From Caprimulgus europaeus (taxonomy: Eukaryota > Chordata > Aves > Caprimulgiformes > Caprimulgidae), in NCBI GenBank assembly GCA_907165065.1, contig OU015528.1:25626015-25690014 (forward strand): a DNA stretch of 64,000 nt. The letters are read 5' to 3'. This document shows, in pieces, positions 10,323 to 22,700 of the stretch (positions within the stretch are counted from its first letter, which is position 1; each line of letters begins with the position of its first letter). Position numbers and translations under genes: made by a program. Below the pieces are notes generated by a model. That model had not been told where the DNA came from. It did no database searches and saw nothing but the letters and a program-made list of their open reading frames with translations.

Positions 10323-12006
10323 CCACCGAACTCGATCCCCTTGTATCTTCAGTTTGTTTAAAGCACTTGTACATCCTCCTTCTCATACTAAGAACATACA
10401 GGTAACGGATCTCCTTACCACAATATGTTAATGCTATGAGAATATGCAGGTCAATACAGTTATACAGCATAATGACACGTTAAGTGGTAAATTAGTATGA
10501 ATCAAAATATGAAATTCAAATTTTGTTCAAAACTTGGATATTTTTACTTTTTTTAAAAGGAACTGACACAAACAATAACATCGACTTGTAATTTTGTTTC
10601 CTGTTGATAATACAGTATAATGCATGGGACAAAAATGCTACACAATTCACAGATAATCTTGTGTACACTATAAAAACATGGTTTGACAATTTGTTATGCA
10701 GTCCTCAGCTGAATCCCTGGATATGAATTCCATTTTCATTGTCAGAGTGTTATAGTAGTATTATATAGAACTTCAATGTCTTTGTGGACATTGTTGTGAA
10801 ATTGGTGACTTAATGTCTAGCTCTCATATGTCTTTTTGTGAGACAGTTAGGAACAGTATGTACAATATGTAATTGCTAAATGATTTAAGTATGACACTTG
10901 CATTTGCTGATGCTTAATGAGACCCTATTATCTGCTCTTTGCTCCTATTACTTTATAGCCTTTTTAATCTGTCAAGTATTACAGCAGTACAGTGTTCTAT
11001 TTTTACATCAAAACACATTGGATTGATTTTAGGGCATAAAAGATACGCATTGCAATGCATTTTGGAATTTGTCTCTGAAAGAAAAACTTTAATAATGACA
11101 GAAAATATTCCAGAAAACACAGGGCAAAATACATTCAGTGCCTTTATACAATATGCATTCCATAATTTGCTGTACTACTAAGTCAGTTGGTGCAGTAAAC
11201 TGTGATTAGCAGGCTACTATCATTGCCAAATAAAGTAAAAATGAAAAGGAAAAAAAAAGTGTTATGAAACTGTTGTGCTAAAAACTGAAGATTTTAAATA
11301 ATTTAAATTACACAAAGAAGAGTACAATTTTTTTCCTTTAAAAATAAAATAAATGCTTTCTAGACAGTTACAGCACAACATGTTTTCATAGCCTTAGAAG
11401 ATTACAAAGCAAACAAAACAAACAAACAAACAAAAAAACACAAAAACAAACCACAGCCAGAATTAAATTATTTACTAACACAGCAAGGTATAAGCTCTTG
11501 TCAAATAAATTATTTAAAAACCAAACCAGCTGACTACACCAGCGAGAGTACATTTCCCTCTGTGTCCTGGCCTGATCAGTGTGGCAGCTTTCTAATTATC
11601 TGCACCCTGAAGCAGTATGGGGGTTACTGCTTGGAACCACAGAATGCAATGTGACAAGTGCTAATATAGGTTAGTGGTAAAGAATTACCATTATTGGTTA
11701 TGAAGTTATTATCTTGCATACTATATCAATCAAATGTTTACCTCCAAATATAAATTTTTATAACAACCTATGGTTGAAGGAATGCTCAGTTTCATTTGCC
11801 AATAAATTGGTTTTTCATAACTTGCATCAAGTTTAATTTTAAGTAAGCTTTTTATATGTAGATATTTTGTTGAATTTGTAAATACACTTAAAGCGTAGAT
11901 GCTATATGCTTCTAGGTGTTACAGACAAATAAAACAAGAAAGCTTATGTTGTACTGTGTAAGAAGTACTGTAGCCAATGGTGTTTATGGTATTTTAAAGC
12001 ATCTAC

Positions 12007-12172
12007 TTTTTTTTTCTTTTTTTCTTTTTTTCTTTTTTTCTTTTTTCTTTTTTCTTTTTTCTTTTTTCTTTTTTCTTTTTTCTTTTTTCTTTTTTCTTTT
12101 TTCTTTTTTCTTTTTTCTTTTTTCTTTTTTCTTTTTTCTTTTTTCTTTTTTCTTTTTTCTTTTTTCTTTTTT

Positions 12173-12203
<31 letters not shown>
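12007..12203 (+). repeat. (CTTTTTT)n pyrimidine microsatellite in the 3' UTR
   Basis: About 200 nt of uninterrupted pyrimidine, made of 7-nt CTTTTTT units (about 18 in a row), flanked by 8-nt variants and ending in a run of more than 20 T. It creates a spurious poly-Phe/Leu/Ser open frame that is not a gene. In RNA it would be a long U-rich tract of the kind bound by PTB, HuR/ELAV or TIA proteins. Confidence 0.95.
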
Positions 12204-12208
<5 letters not shown>

Positions 12209-12626
12209 GAAAATGAAATAGTGAACTGTTCTGCTTATTTACCGCAGATTCCTAACTGAACCATTCAGTGCGTTTGCCAGTGCATTACCTTAGACCATAG
12301 TACACCTCGCGGCTTTCATGTATATATTGTAGGTAAAGCACAACTGCAGTAATCACAAATGTTAAGGTAGCAGTAAGAAGCTTCTTTCACAATTTTGAGC
12401 TTTCCATTGATCAGTTTTCTTAATGGGAACTGCAATAAGAAAATAATTCTGCAAACATTGATTACAAAGCACAAAGACAACATTTCTTAATAGGATTTGC
12501 CAATGGTTTTGGTAAAAGAGAAATATAATTTTACTCTGAGTTCATTGTAGATGCTGAATTATCTGTGCATGTGGGGGTAAACATACAGGCTCACTTCTGT
12601 AATAGTGCAACAGATTTTGTATTAAA

Positions 12627-12632
12627 AATAAA
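12627..12632 (+). promoter_or_regulatory. NRCAM: AATAAA, candidate distal NRCAM poly(A) signal
   Basis: Canonical hexamer followed within 30-40 nt by a T/G-rich stretch (TGTTTGTTCTGTTT around 12651-12664), the usual arrangement of a cleavage site. The hexamers at 11229 and 11343 are alternatives. Confidence 0.45.
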
Positions 12633-15600
12633 TGTGGTTTTAAAGTTTCACTGTTTGTTCTGTTTACACCAGTAGTAAAAATCACATCTGAGTCACCGTG
12701 TGATTAAGAATTCAAAGTAGAGAAAAGCATGAAACAACTCTGGCAGAAGTTGTTCCCATGATGTTATAGGACTTTATGTACTGCAGCCAAATTATTTACA
12801 GAAACTTGCATATCTTTACGTGCTACCATTTGAAAAAATGTGAATTTGTCTGACCATTTCCCTTGAAATCTCCTGTTTTAAGTTTTGCTGCCATGCTTTA
12901 TTTAGTCATATTTCTGCAAAGAAAAAACCTAAAAGTCATGTTCCATACCTGCAAGAGTGAATAAGAGAAAATAAGAATGTTTATTCAAAATTAAGAGTCC
13001 TCAGATAGTATCCCAAATCAGGATTTTGTGTCCTGAAGTTGTTGTCTGACATAACAAATTCTAGGCATCTGTTTTTAAACAGTACATGAAGTGAGGGAAT
13101 TTTCAGTAACATCTTTTACAGCACACAAAATCCATTGCAATGCTCTTTTCATATCTTGTCTATTCTGTGTATGGATGGAAACAGACTGGGCAGGAGGGCA
13201 GCTGCTCTGCAGAGAAGACTGCAGGAGAGACACGGATTCCAGGCGATCCAGGTGCTTCAGGAGATACATTAGAAAGTTGATGTTTGACCATGATGGTTGA
13301 AAGAGGGATTTTACGATTTTACCACTGAATCGGAAGCCATTCTGTCAGCCCTCCTGTGTGTAATTGGAAACCCCTGGCTACTTGAGCTTCTGTCATCTTC
13401 ATAGTCTCAGTTCTGGCACCTTCAGATATGGGGCTACCTATTTTTCTGTACAGGTATCTGTTGATTTTTCCAGCAATGTGCATTAACTGGGAAATATGAA
13501 ACAGCTGTTTCTGTTTTGATTCAAAAGTAATTCCTGAAAAGAGGGATCTGAGTTCCCTAGGCTGTGTTGGGACAAAAAAATTCAGATGATAACCATTTTT
13601 GGAGACACACTTTTTTGTGCATGTTCCCCAAAGTGTACTAATACATATAGTTGCTACATTTTCCCTTTAGTGATATACCTTTGCTTTTGGTTTTATTCTC
13701 ACTGAAGTGATTGTGTACATCCGGAGGGAATTAAAGAGGATACCTCAACAGTAATTTTTCTTGTAATCTTCTATTCTTGCATTGTTCCTAGGGAAATACA
13801 GTTTCCTTGTGGCTCTACATAGCAGAGGCAAAGTGGCAAAAGATTTGGGAACCAAATTGTCTTCCTACATTGTCTGGCCCATTTTAAGACAGAAACTGTA
13901 GAAATAACATATAAAGAAATATTGTCTACAGTATGGAAGTGTTTTCTTCTCAGAAAGAAGAATTAGGGGAAAATGCAGGAAGAGGATATTTCAATAATTT
14001 CTGAAAAGTAATTGTCTTTTGTTGTGTGTTTGTCCCCCTCCCTCTCTCAGTGTTCCCCCTCCTACTACCTTAGGAAAGAACATTTCAGAGAGCTGGCCGA
14101 AACAGCAGCTGGTATCATGGGAAGATGGAAATAACTGAATGTGCTACTTGTAGGAATCTGCCCCCAAATGATGTCCCCAGGGTACAAATAAATCCAACAG
14201 GCCATCGTTTTTTAATCTCTGAAGGAATCTGTTGCTGCTTTTTGCACATATGACGTAGAAACACTAGACCAAAATGCCAAGATAAATACATGTCAACAGG
14301 ATTTTGACAGACAGTAGATGTGATACATCATGACTGTAAGCAAGCAGGAAAATTGTTGTCCTTGTGATCCCATGACTTTTGGCAACAAAAATGTACACAG
14401 AGTTCCTTACTGTGCTTACATGTAGATGAGCTGATAAAAAATTCAGATCTTGTTTGATATCTGAAAGATGAATCATTCATGTGGGGTTGGACAATTGTGC
14501 CCAACTGTGAATTTGGCAGCACTGGCTTTGTCCTCTGGGGAAGCCTTGCAGGATAAAATTGAAGATAGTTTGCAAGTAGTGCATGTGTTACAAGTTAGAG
14601 AGCGACCAGGGCTGGAGACAGCTCCTGTCACTGGGACCCGGCCAGACTTTTGACCTGTTCTCCCTTGGCCTGAGGTGCTCAGGTAGAAGATAGTGTGGTT
14701 TCCCTGTCAGCTGAAAAAAAACATGGCATCACACAAAAAACCTAAGTCACTACTGTAAATTTGATTTAATGCTGCCTGGCTTTCTATTACATTTTTTATA
14801 TAAGTGAAGAGAAGGAAAAATATCAGGTCCTCAGCTTGACACATTGTGCAAATGTGCGTGCCCAGGGTTTCAGACCTGAGCCTTCAAACAGGGAAAATTT
14901 AGATAGTCTAATTCTGGTGCCCAACTTCCTAAAACTTGCTGGGTCTCATGGTGCATTAAGGAAGGAACTACATTTACCTCTGATAATAAACTATATTTGA
15001 TATGTATCTTCCAGAGGGTGCTGCCCTATTTCCCAGTCCAAAGGCCTCCGAAGAGGGATGCTTTGGTCTTGAAACCCAACCCCTTATCTGACAGAGGATA
15101 GTAGTTCACTCCATACACTGCTCTGCCTTATGTTTGCAAAATCTAGAGGGCTTCAAGATTTCATGGGACTAAGGAGACAAATTAAGTTTTCTAAAGAGCA
15201 ATATTCAGAATATATTCCAAGTAGTTGGTCTGTGATATGTGTGCTGTACAGATGGAGGCCTTATGGTCACCCTGGCATCAAAAATTAGCCTGTCCAGCAC
15301 AGCAGAAGAAGAGGAAGTGAAAATGAAACTGTTGAGATAGAGAAAATGACATTTAAAAGGTATAATATTTGAGATTTCTTGTAAAGATCTGAGAAACAGT
15401 CAGTAAGATAGCTACCCTGAAGGGGGAAAGGAGAAGAGCAGCCAAAGGCTACTTTACCCACAGGGGAGAGGCAGCAGGAGCCCTTGCTAATCTAGAGCAC
15501 CACAACCCGCTGGGTGTAGACCAGACTATCTGTTGTTGACAAACAGCATGTAATAGATTAATAGCATGTCATTATCCTTCCAGATAATTTTATGTTTTGG

Positions 15601-16673
15601 GGTTTTTTTTTCTATTTGTCCAGTCATTGCTTGAAGAGACTTAGAACTCACTAATGTTAGAAATGTCTGTCAAACTTAACTGAAAATTTCCAGAAAATTG
15701 GTAAGTTTAGAGTAGGAGAAATAATCAGACAGATGGACAAACAAATGCACAAAGCAGTTGCTTTAATTTCCTTACTTTTTGAAGCAAGCTAAAACTATCT
15801 GCTGGGAAGCAACTGCTTTCTGTAAGTATAGGGTGAGGCCAGCTGAAAAGAGTCTTTTCCTTTTGCTTGGGAACTTGACTTGTATTGTTCCATTAATTTG
15901 AAGAAAGTGGGCGTTTTTCAAACTGTTGAGAAAAGGAAGATACAAGGGAGCCATACAAACTGTTTGGTGAATCAAAAACCTACAGGATGAGGCCTCCAAA
16001 CTAAGATCAGTCCTTTTGAAGAGCTGCTTCAGACAAAAAAACCAAAAAAACCCATGGGGGTGGGGGGGAAGGTAGCTGCTTGAGAAGTTTCTGGTGAAGT
16101 CAGAGGACAGATGAATGGGAAAAAAGCTGACACGGATTGGAATAGTTTGATTTCCACTGAGAAGAGGAAAAATGTCCTTTGCTAGGTCATCTGATGGTCT
16201 CTAGACACATGCGGAAGCACTAGAAAGCTTGTTACACTGATTACAGCTGATTATTACAGCTTTGATTTTGTAGTCCACAAGCCACAGTTTTTAGGTGTAG
16301 TTATATAACTTGAACAATTAGTGAGCCAATTAGCCAGCAGGAACTTTTATTTAGCTGAGAGTATTTTTTCTTCCTGGCTTCTTGCCAACAGATGCTTGGT
16401 TCCAAATTTTTGCTTTAATAAGAAAATGGTCTCTGCTCTTCTATTAAAATTAGGCAATAACCATAAACTTTATCAAAAGAGAAGCTTGTATATATTTTTC
16501 TAAACCAAACCAATTTTACTGATTAATTTATTTTAATGTGAGAGGCAGCCCAGGCTTTAATCATGTGTTTCAAAATAACAATTGACCACCAGGGGGAAGT
16601 CACAGTTGGTTAGCAGAAGCCTGGGGAAAACTGGTACCCATGGCAGTGCATAGAAGTTCACATCCCATGTGAA

Positions 16674-16712
16674 CATATATGTTTATATATATGTATATAA
16701 AAGTATATATAA
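16674..16712. repeat. TA-rich simple repeat
   Basis: Imperfect TATATA/TGTATATAAAAG repeats in intergenic sequence. Simple sequence with no other feature. Confidence 0.8.
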
Positions 16713-19700
16713 AAGTGTCTAATAAGAATAAGACACAAGTTCATAATGATTTGCTTGTTTTGCAAAAAGTAATAATGCTATTTGTGTAAGCAATAATATT
16801 CACGACTATATTCTAATTCACCTATTTGTCATCATGATAATAAATTTCAGGGAAATTTTGGGCAGAATTACTTTTTGAAAAGTAAATTGGTAAGAACTAT
16901 GGGACAGCGATGCTTGATCTGAAATTCAGCAGCCAACCCTGTCTCCAAGGCACATGGATATAGCACTTTTTGGAGGCAGAATCAGACACCAGCTGAATGC
17001 TTTGCTAGGTTGTTGGTTCCCAGATCAGTGTTTGCAGGTACCTGTGCTAGGTAGCTATTAAAAAAAAAAAAAAAAAGTTGAAAAATACAGTGTTGATTTG
17101 GTTCGTTTGCAGTCAGTTAGCTCAGCTTTTGAGATTCACATAAAGGCTCAGAGCAGGTTCAGAAAAGGGCAACGTGTCCATGGCTGAACCTGGAAAACTG
17201 GAGGGGATGGGTTCCCGTGAGTAGCCCAGGCGTCCAGCCTGTGCCAGGTGATTTGCAGGGCAGTAGCTCATCTCGCCAAAGTACTGTACTTGATCTGGTT
17301 TTGAATTTGGCAGGATTGTGCTTAATCTCTGTGTCAAAGAAGAAAGGCTTAAGGTCTTGACGCATGAAGATGAGAATAGCGTGTCACGCAGCAGATTGCG
17401 CCCAGGCGGGGGTGGGTGTCACAGCAGCGGGAGCAGAGCTTGGCACTGTGCCTGTTCTGCCTGCACCCTGCTCTGTTCTGCTCTGCCTACCCCCCAGCTC
17501 TAACCCTCCTGGAGTCACTCCTTTTGAAGTGTACCCAGGATGGTGACCACCATTAACCCTTTTGATCAGGACAGGCAACATGTAGCACATTTTCAGTATC
17601 ACACCAACAGAACCCACATTGATCTGAAATGAAATGAATAAACTCTGAATTGCTTCACCTTGTCAGACAGCATCATCTTCAGACGGACTCTGCCTGCAGG
17701 AACCATCTCAGCTCATCAGGACCCTTTCATGTGAGGAGGGGAGAGGCTCTGCCCTTCTGGGTTGGCAGCACATCATCCCTGCAGTAGCAGCAAGGGGTGG
17801 AAGGGGAAGATATTTGCATGGTATCCAGAGCTTTGTAGCGGGACAAAGCAGACTTGTTGAATGGATTGAGGTGGTAGAATAAAACATGAAAACTTAAAAT
17901 GTTGAGAAAATAATAAGTTTTCAAAACACTACTGACAGCTCTGCATCAAACACGATAGAAAAATCATCATACAAAATACATTGGTACAAGAAGTTTGAGG
18001 TTAGAGATGGGAACGCAGCCACAGGTTAATAATTAACAGTGAAGAATATTTGACAAATAATGATTTTTTTTTTTTTTGCTGGTGATGAGAGCAGAGATGC
18101 TGAAAACTGGAAGCCAGGACAGATGTTTCAGATGGAGCAGGCAGCCACTGCCCTGCCAAAGCCATTGAAGCTGTGTTCATTTACACCAGCTGAGACTTCT
18201 GCTTGTGGTACTTCAGGCAGGTCTTTGGGCAGAGATTTGCATAATGACTATTTTTTGAGTGCATAAATGTCTAATAGAGTGTCAGGGTTTCTCCACTAAT
18301 GACAACAGCCTCCAGCAGGGACATCACAGCCACAGCCAGTTTACATGCTGGAGTCAGCCACGTGGCAGAACCACGAACTTTCTTTTCTAAATCATGTATT
18401 TCAAACTGCAACTGACAAACGTTCCACTACAAATATTAAAAAAGAAAATCTGTAATTATGTAGCCAATTTTGGTGATATTATTGCTCATCAGTTGTTCAC
18501 TAAAGATTTGTTGTAATAAAAATAATGTAATAATAAAAATAATACCATTGCAGAGGCATAGTCCATGTATTTAAGAGGCTCACTTTCAAAGTATACATTT
18601 TAATTCTGCACACAAAAGCTTGGGGAGAATCAGTGCAACATCCTCCTGAATTGTAGAAAAAAAAATTCTATTTTTAATGAAATTTGATGTTCCATGTAAA
18701 AGATAACAGAAGAAACAAGATGAATTTGCCTGTCATTCATCTTAAGACTGTCTCCAGGTTTGGTTCTGTTTTTTGTTGCCTGTCAGGATTTTTTTTTTTT
18801 TTAATACCTCTAGTAGGATGGGTTTCAAGAGTGATTTATCCACTCGTCACTGGATGATGAAGTTTTACAGTAAGATGTTCAGCGAAGAATTGATGTGTAC
18901 CATAAGACTATGTCTGTCAAAAAACGGATATGACAATCAGTGCAGCCTAGTCCTGCATTTCTCAGTAGTCTTTCACTGTAACTTGGATTTTAATTTCAAA
19001 TAAGCTTTCCATGTGAGACTTGAATTGATATAAAAATGCTCAGATATTGAATCTGAAAAGTTTAGCTACTTCAGATGACAAAATAAAGGCTAATGTATGA
19101 AACATATGGATTGCTCTGGTTCAAGAGAAATTAAAAGATGGCAAATTTGGGGGCATTGGTTTCTACTGAAGACAATGTAAAGTGAAATCTATAGGAGCAG
19201 AAATGATAGCTTAGCTAAAAATTTTGTCATTAATTTATGCCTCAGTCTCATATTGAGAGTTATGTTTCCTCTTCCCCATGTGCAACCTTGAGGAGTCAGC
19301 TCTGCTATGAGGCTCCCCAGCACTGTGGGGCTCTCTGCAGCGGTGCAGGCTCACCCAGCATCAAATCCCACCACTACTCCAAAGAGGAATAGTTACAGGG
19401 AGGGAGGTCACTAAAAGAAGGTTATTGCTCAAAGTGCACTTGCTTTTCTACCTTTTCAAAGTATGAGGTGAACCTCTCACACCCTGTCCAAGAAACAGTT
19501 CCTACAAACAGGGCTACTGCAGCCACTTGATTTAACTTTGTCTTAACAAATATTACATTGCACATTTTGAATAACTTAATATCTTTGTAAAGAACTGGCT
19601 CATCTGGAGTTATTTCTACAAACAGATGAAGGAATAGAGAATAAACCAAGGCTCCACAAACCTTTTAGTCAGGACAGCAAATGCAAATAGACGACTGTGT

Positions 19701-22700
19701 TACTCAATAGCAGGTCAAAGATAGGTGAAAATGCTGACCAAAGTCAGCAGGATCACTCCCTTTCCCTACACAGGGCAGAGATTTGCATCAGCACAGACAC
19801 GAGTACTTACCAAGGTTAAGAGAAATGTGCCTGCCCACTGTCATCAGGCTCCTCATCATGGGAACAGCCCCACACAGTCACCTTCACACACTCAGAGGAA
19901 GTGCTGCATTTATTTCTAATGAATTAGCTGATGTGTTAACTCTGCCAGTGGGGGAAGAGCCTGCCTGATCAGAAGACAGAGGGAACCAGCAGCACCCAGT
20001 GCCTTGTTTAGGTGTGCTCTGCTCTTTCTGGGCTGGCTTGATGCTGGTGCTGGTGATGGAGCTTTCACTATAGGAAGCACTCAGTCACTGCTCCAGGGCA
20101 AAAAAAATAATTAGATGACCAAAGCAAGACTTACCAAGACCTATGAGCTTAAACTCTGTTCCTGAAATGCTGCAGGTTGGCCACAGCCATGTGCTAACAG
20201 ACAGTGTGACTCAGGAGTGATCTGTAAATCTCTCTCTGTTTCATTGCTCCTAACAATAACAGGCAACAAACTGAATAATTGGCTGGATAAATATGTTCAT
20301 TGAAAGTTATTGTTCATATTGGATAGCCCTAGGTATTCTGCTTCTGATTTGGTATGGGTTCATGCATCATTCTTGCAGGAAGGGTTGTCAACTTCATTAA
20401 ATTATGAACTATTATTTTTTTCACCCTCTAAGACCCTAATAAGCTGCCCACATGACTAACCTTGAAGTGAGAGCCCAAATCATATTGGAGGAGTTATGTT
20501 CTGGAATAAAACCACAGATAAAATTGAAATATAAACTGATTAAAATAAATGGCACATAGCCCATTTGCATGTGACCAAGTGATAGTAATGCGATGTTGTA
20601 GTTACCAATTGCACTCCTACCTTTTCAACAGGTGTGCTCAAATCACATCCAGAATGTACATTTATTTCTGCTAAAATACACATACACCCAGATATTTTCA
20701 GTCATAATTTCTCAGAAAGCTCAAACAAGTACTGAAGTGTCTCCTTGGCTCCTACCTAAGGCTTAATGTGACTTTGAAACGTGTTAGTTTGCTTCATTCT
20801 GCTTTTGGCCAAACAGCTGAACTTGAGTCCTACCACAAACACAAGTTGGAGTGTTGTCGACTCTGTGCTGGCCTCAGGGGGTTTGTCTCTGCTGTTAATT
20901 AGAGGCATCCCTGGGCCAGGCTCACGGCTCGAGCCCTGACCAGCCCCACAGCATCGCCCTTAGCTCATTACCAGGCTGTTTTGCAGGGCTCTGTAGGGCC
21001 TCAGAGGTACCTGCTCCCGAAAGGCAACGGGGACAGGACTGTGTGAGCCCTGGCTCTCTTCAGTGCCTCTCAGCACTCTCCGTATGCCGAGTGGCCAGGA
21101 TACACCACACTCCTGCCACAGGAAGAGCAGGCTCCCATTCCTCTACCGCAGCTTGAGATCTGGCGGGGAGAAGGGTCAGTCTGAGGCTTGGTGGGTGCAG
21201 CTCATCCCCTGCAGAGCAGGCTCTGTGCAGGGAGCTCACAAACAGGTCTGTGCTCCTTGGTCTTGGGGTCAACAACTCACCCTACACCCTCTTTTATTTG
21301 AGAGCACACATATAGCTGCAGTGCTATAGTCCCATTCATTGAGGGTCTATGACAACTGTGCCACCCTGAAAAGGGAGGGGGGAAGAGAGGGGACCCCTTA
21401 AACAATACTTTCTTAAAATAAAATAGCCCAAAGTGACCCAATCATGTCTTCTTGCCACACTGAGAAAATAATTGATTAGAAAACCCATCTCTGCATGTTT
21501 CTTATTGCAAGCAGAGTGGTGGCCACACCTACTAGAAAGCAAGATGGAAGATCCCACAGAGTTCACCCCACTGTGAGATAAAATCAAGAGTGGTGACCAG
21601 GGAGAATATTCTACTTTTCTCTGAGGTGTTGGTGACCCTCCTCAGCTAAAGAAAGGATACAGGTGGTCCTAATGGTGTTAGTTGATCTCACGTGGCTGGT
21701 GTGTCCTAATTGCTGTGCTCAGCTTTTGCTCAGTTTGTGATCACAAATGAGTTTTGCCTCAGGTTAGCTTTCCAGAGACTATTTTCTTCTCGTCTCTCTC
21801 ATATGGCATGATCTATTTTTTAAGATAATATGGAATTAAATTCCTTTACTTGCTTGAGACATGAGATAGCTATTATTAAATATGTATGTTTGAAGTGTGT
21901 TTTTCAAAGAGATCATGAACATTTGTCCAATGATGCTGAGAATGGGTATTCCAGGTAAGCACAATATTTTAATTTTTAAAGACATGGACTAACAGTAGCA
22001 ATGAACAGGAAAAAGTGCATAGATCAGAGGACGTGAATGCATTGTATGCATATAGATTGGCTGGTATATATGAAGTAGGTGTACCAGATGTAAGATATGT
22101 TTCATGTATGCATTAATTCAAGCACTAATGCCTCAGCATAATTCAGGGGTAAGTGCCAAAGAGGGCACAGAAGGAACGAGGATGGTAAGTAAATACTTAG
22201 GCAACATATTGGAGAAAAAACACAGAGATAAGGAAAGTGTAGGTGACCAAGACAAGACTTCTCTATCACAGAGGTATTTTCTTTTAAAGCTTTGAAAGAA
22301 ATGAATCTGCGAGATCTTCACATTAGGTTTCTGTGAATAGCAAAGAATAAATCCATCTAGAAAAACTTTATTGCCACTAAAACATGATGAAAGAAGGATT
22401 AACTTTGAGGAAACAAAAAGCAGAGATGAATGGCTGATTGCTCAAACCTAAAAGGAGATTTCCTGCCCACTGCCACATGTATGCTTGTGTGATGCCTTAA
22501 AATGGTTTTGTTGGAGAGAAAAAAACAACTTTAGAGCCAAGTAATTGCCACTCTTTTATTGAATAGTAGTTAATAAGACATCCGGGGAGAACTGGGTTGA
22601 TTTAAATGCTTTATTCTAAAGGGTATTCAGCAATCATGTTCTGACTAAATGGATAATCAAATAAGTCACACTCTTCATTTTAAAATGCGGCCATTGTTAA

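Larger units (their letters stand above)
10323..12650 (+). other. NRCAM: NRCAM 3' UTR (extent inferred)
   Basis: AT-rich non-coding sequence directly after the stop codon, with several AATAAA hexamers (11229, 11343, 11348, near 11928 and 12627) that allow alternative polyadenylation. It contains ATTTA and U-rich stretches and a long C/T heptamer repeat at about 12007-12203. The 3' limit is set at the T/G-rich sequence after the hexamer at 12627. The true end depends on transcript data. Confidence 0.6.

Noticed and set aside
11916-12221. 101-codon frame rich in Phe/Leu/Ser
   Set aside because: It is a translation of the (CTTTTTT)n microsatellite in the NRCAM 3' UTR.
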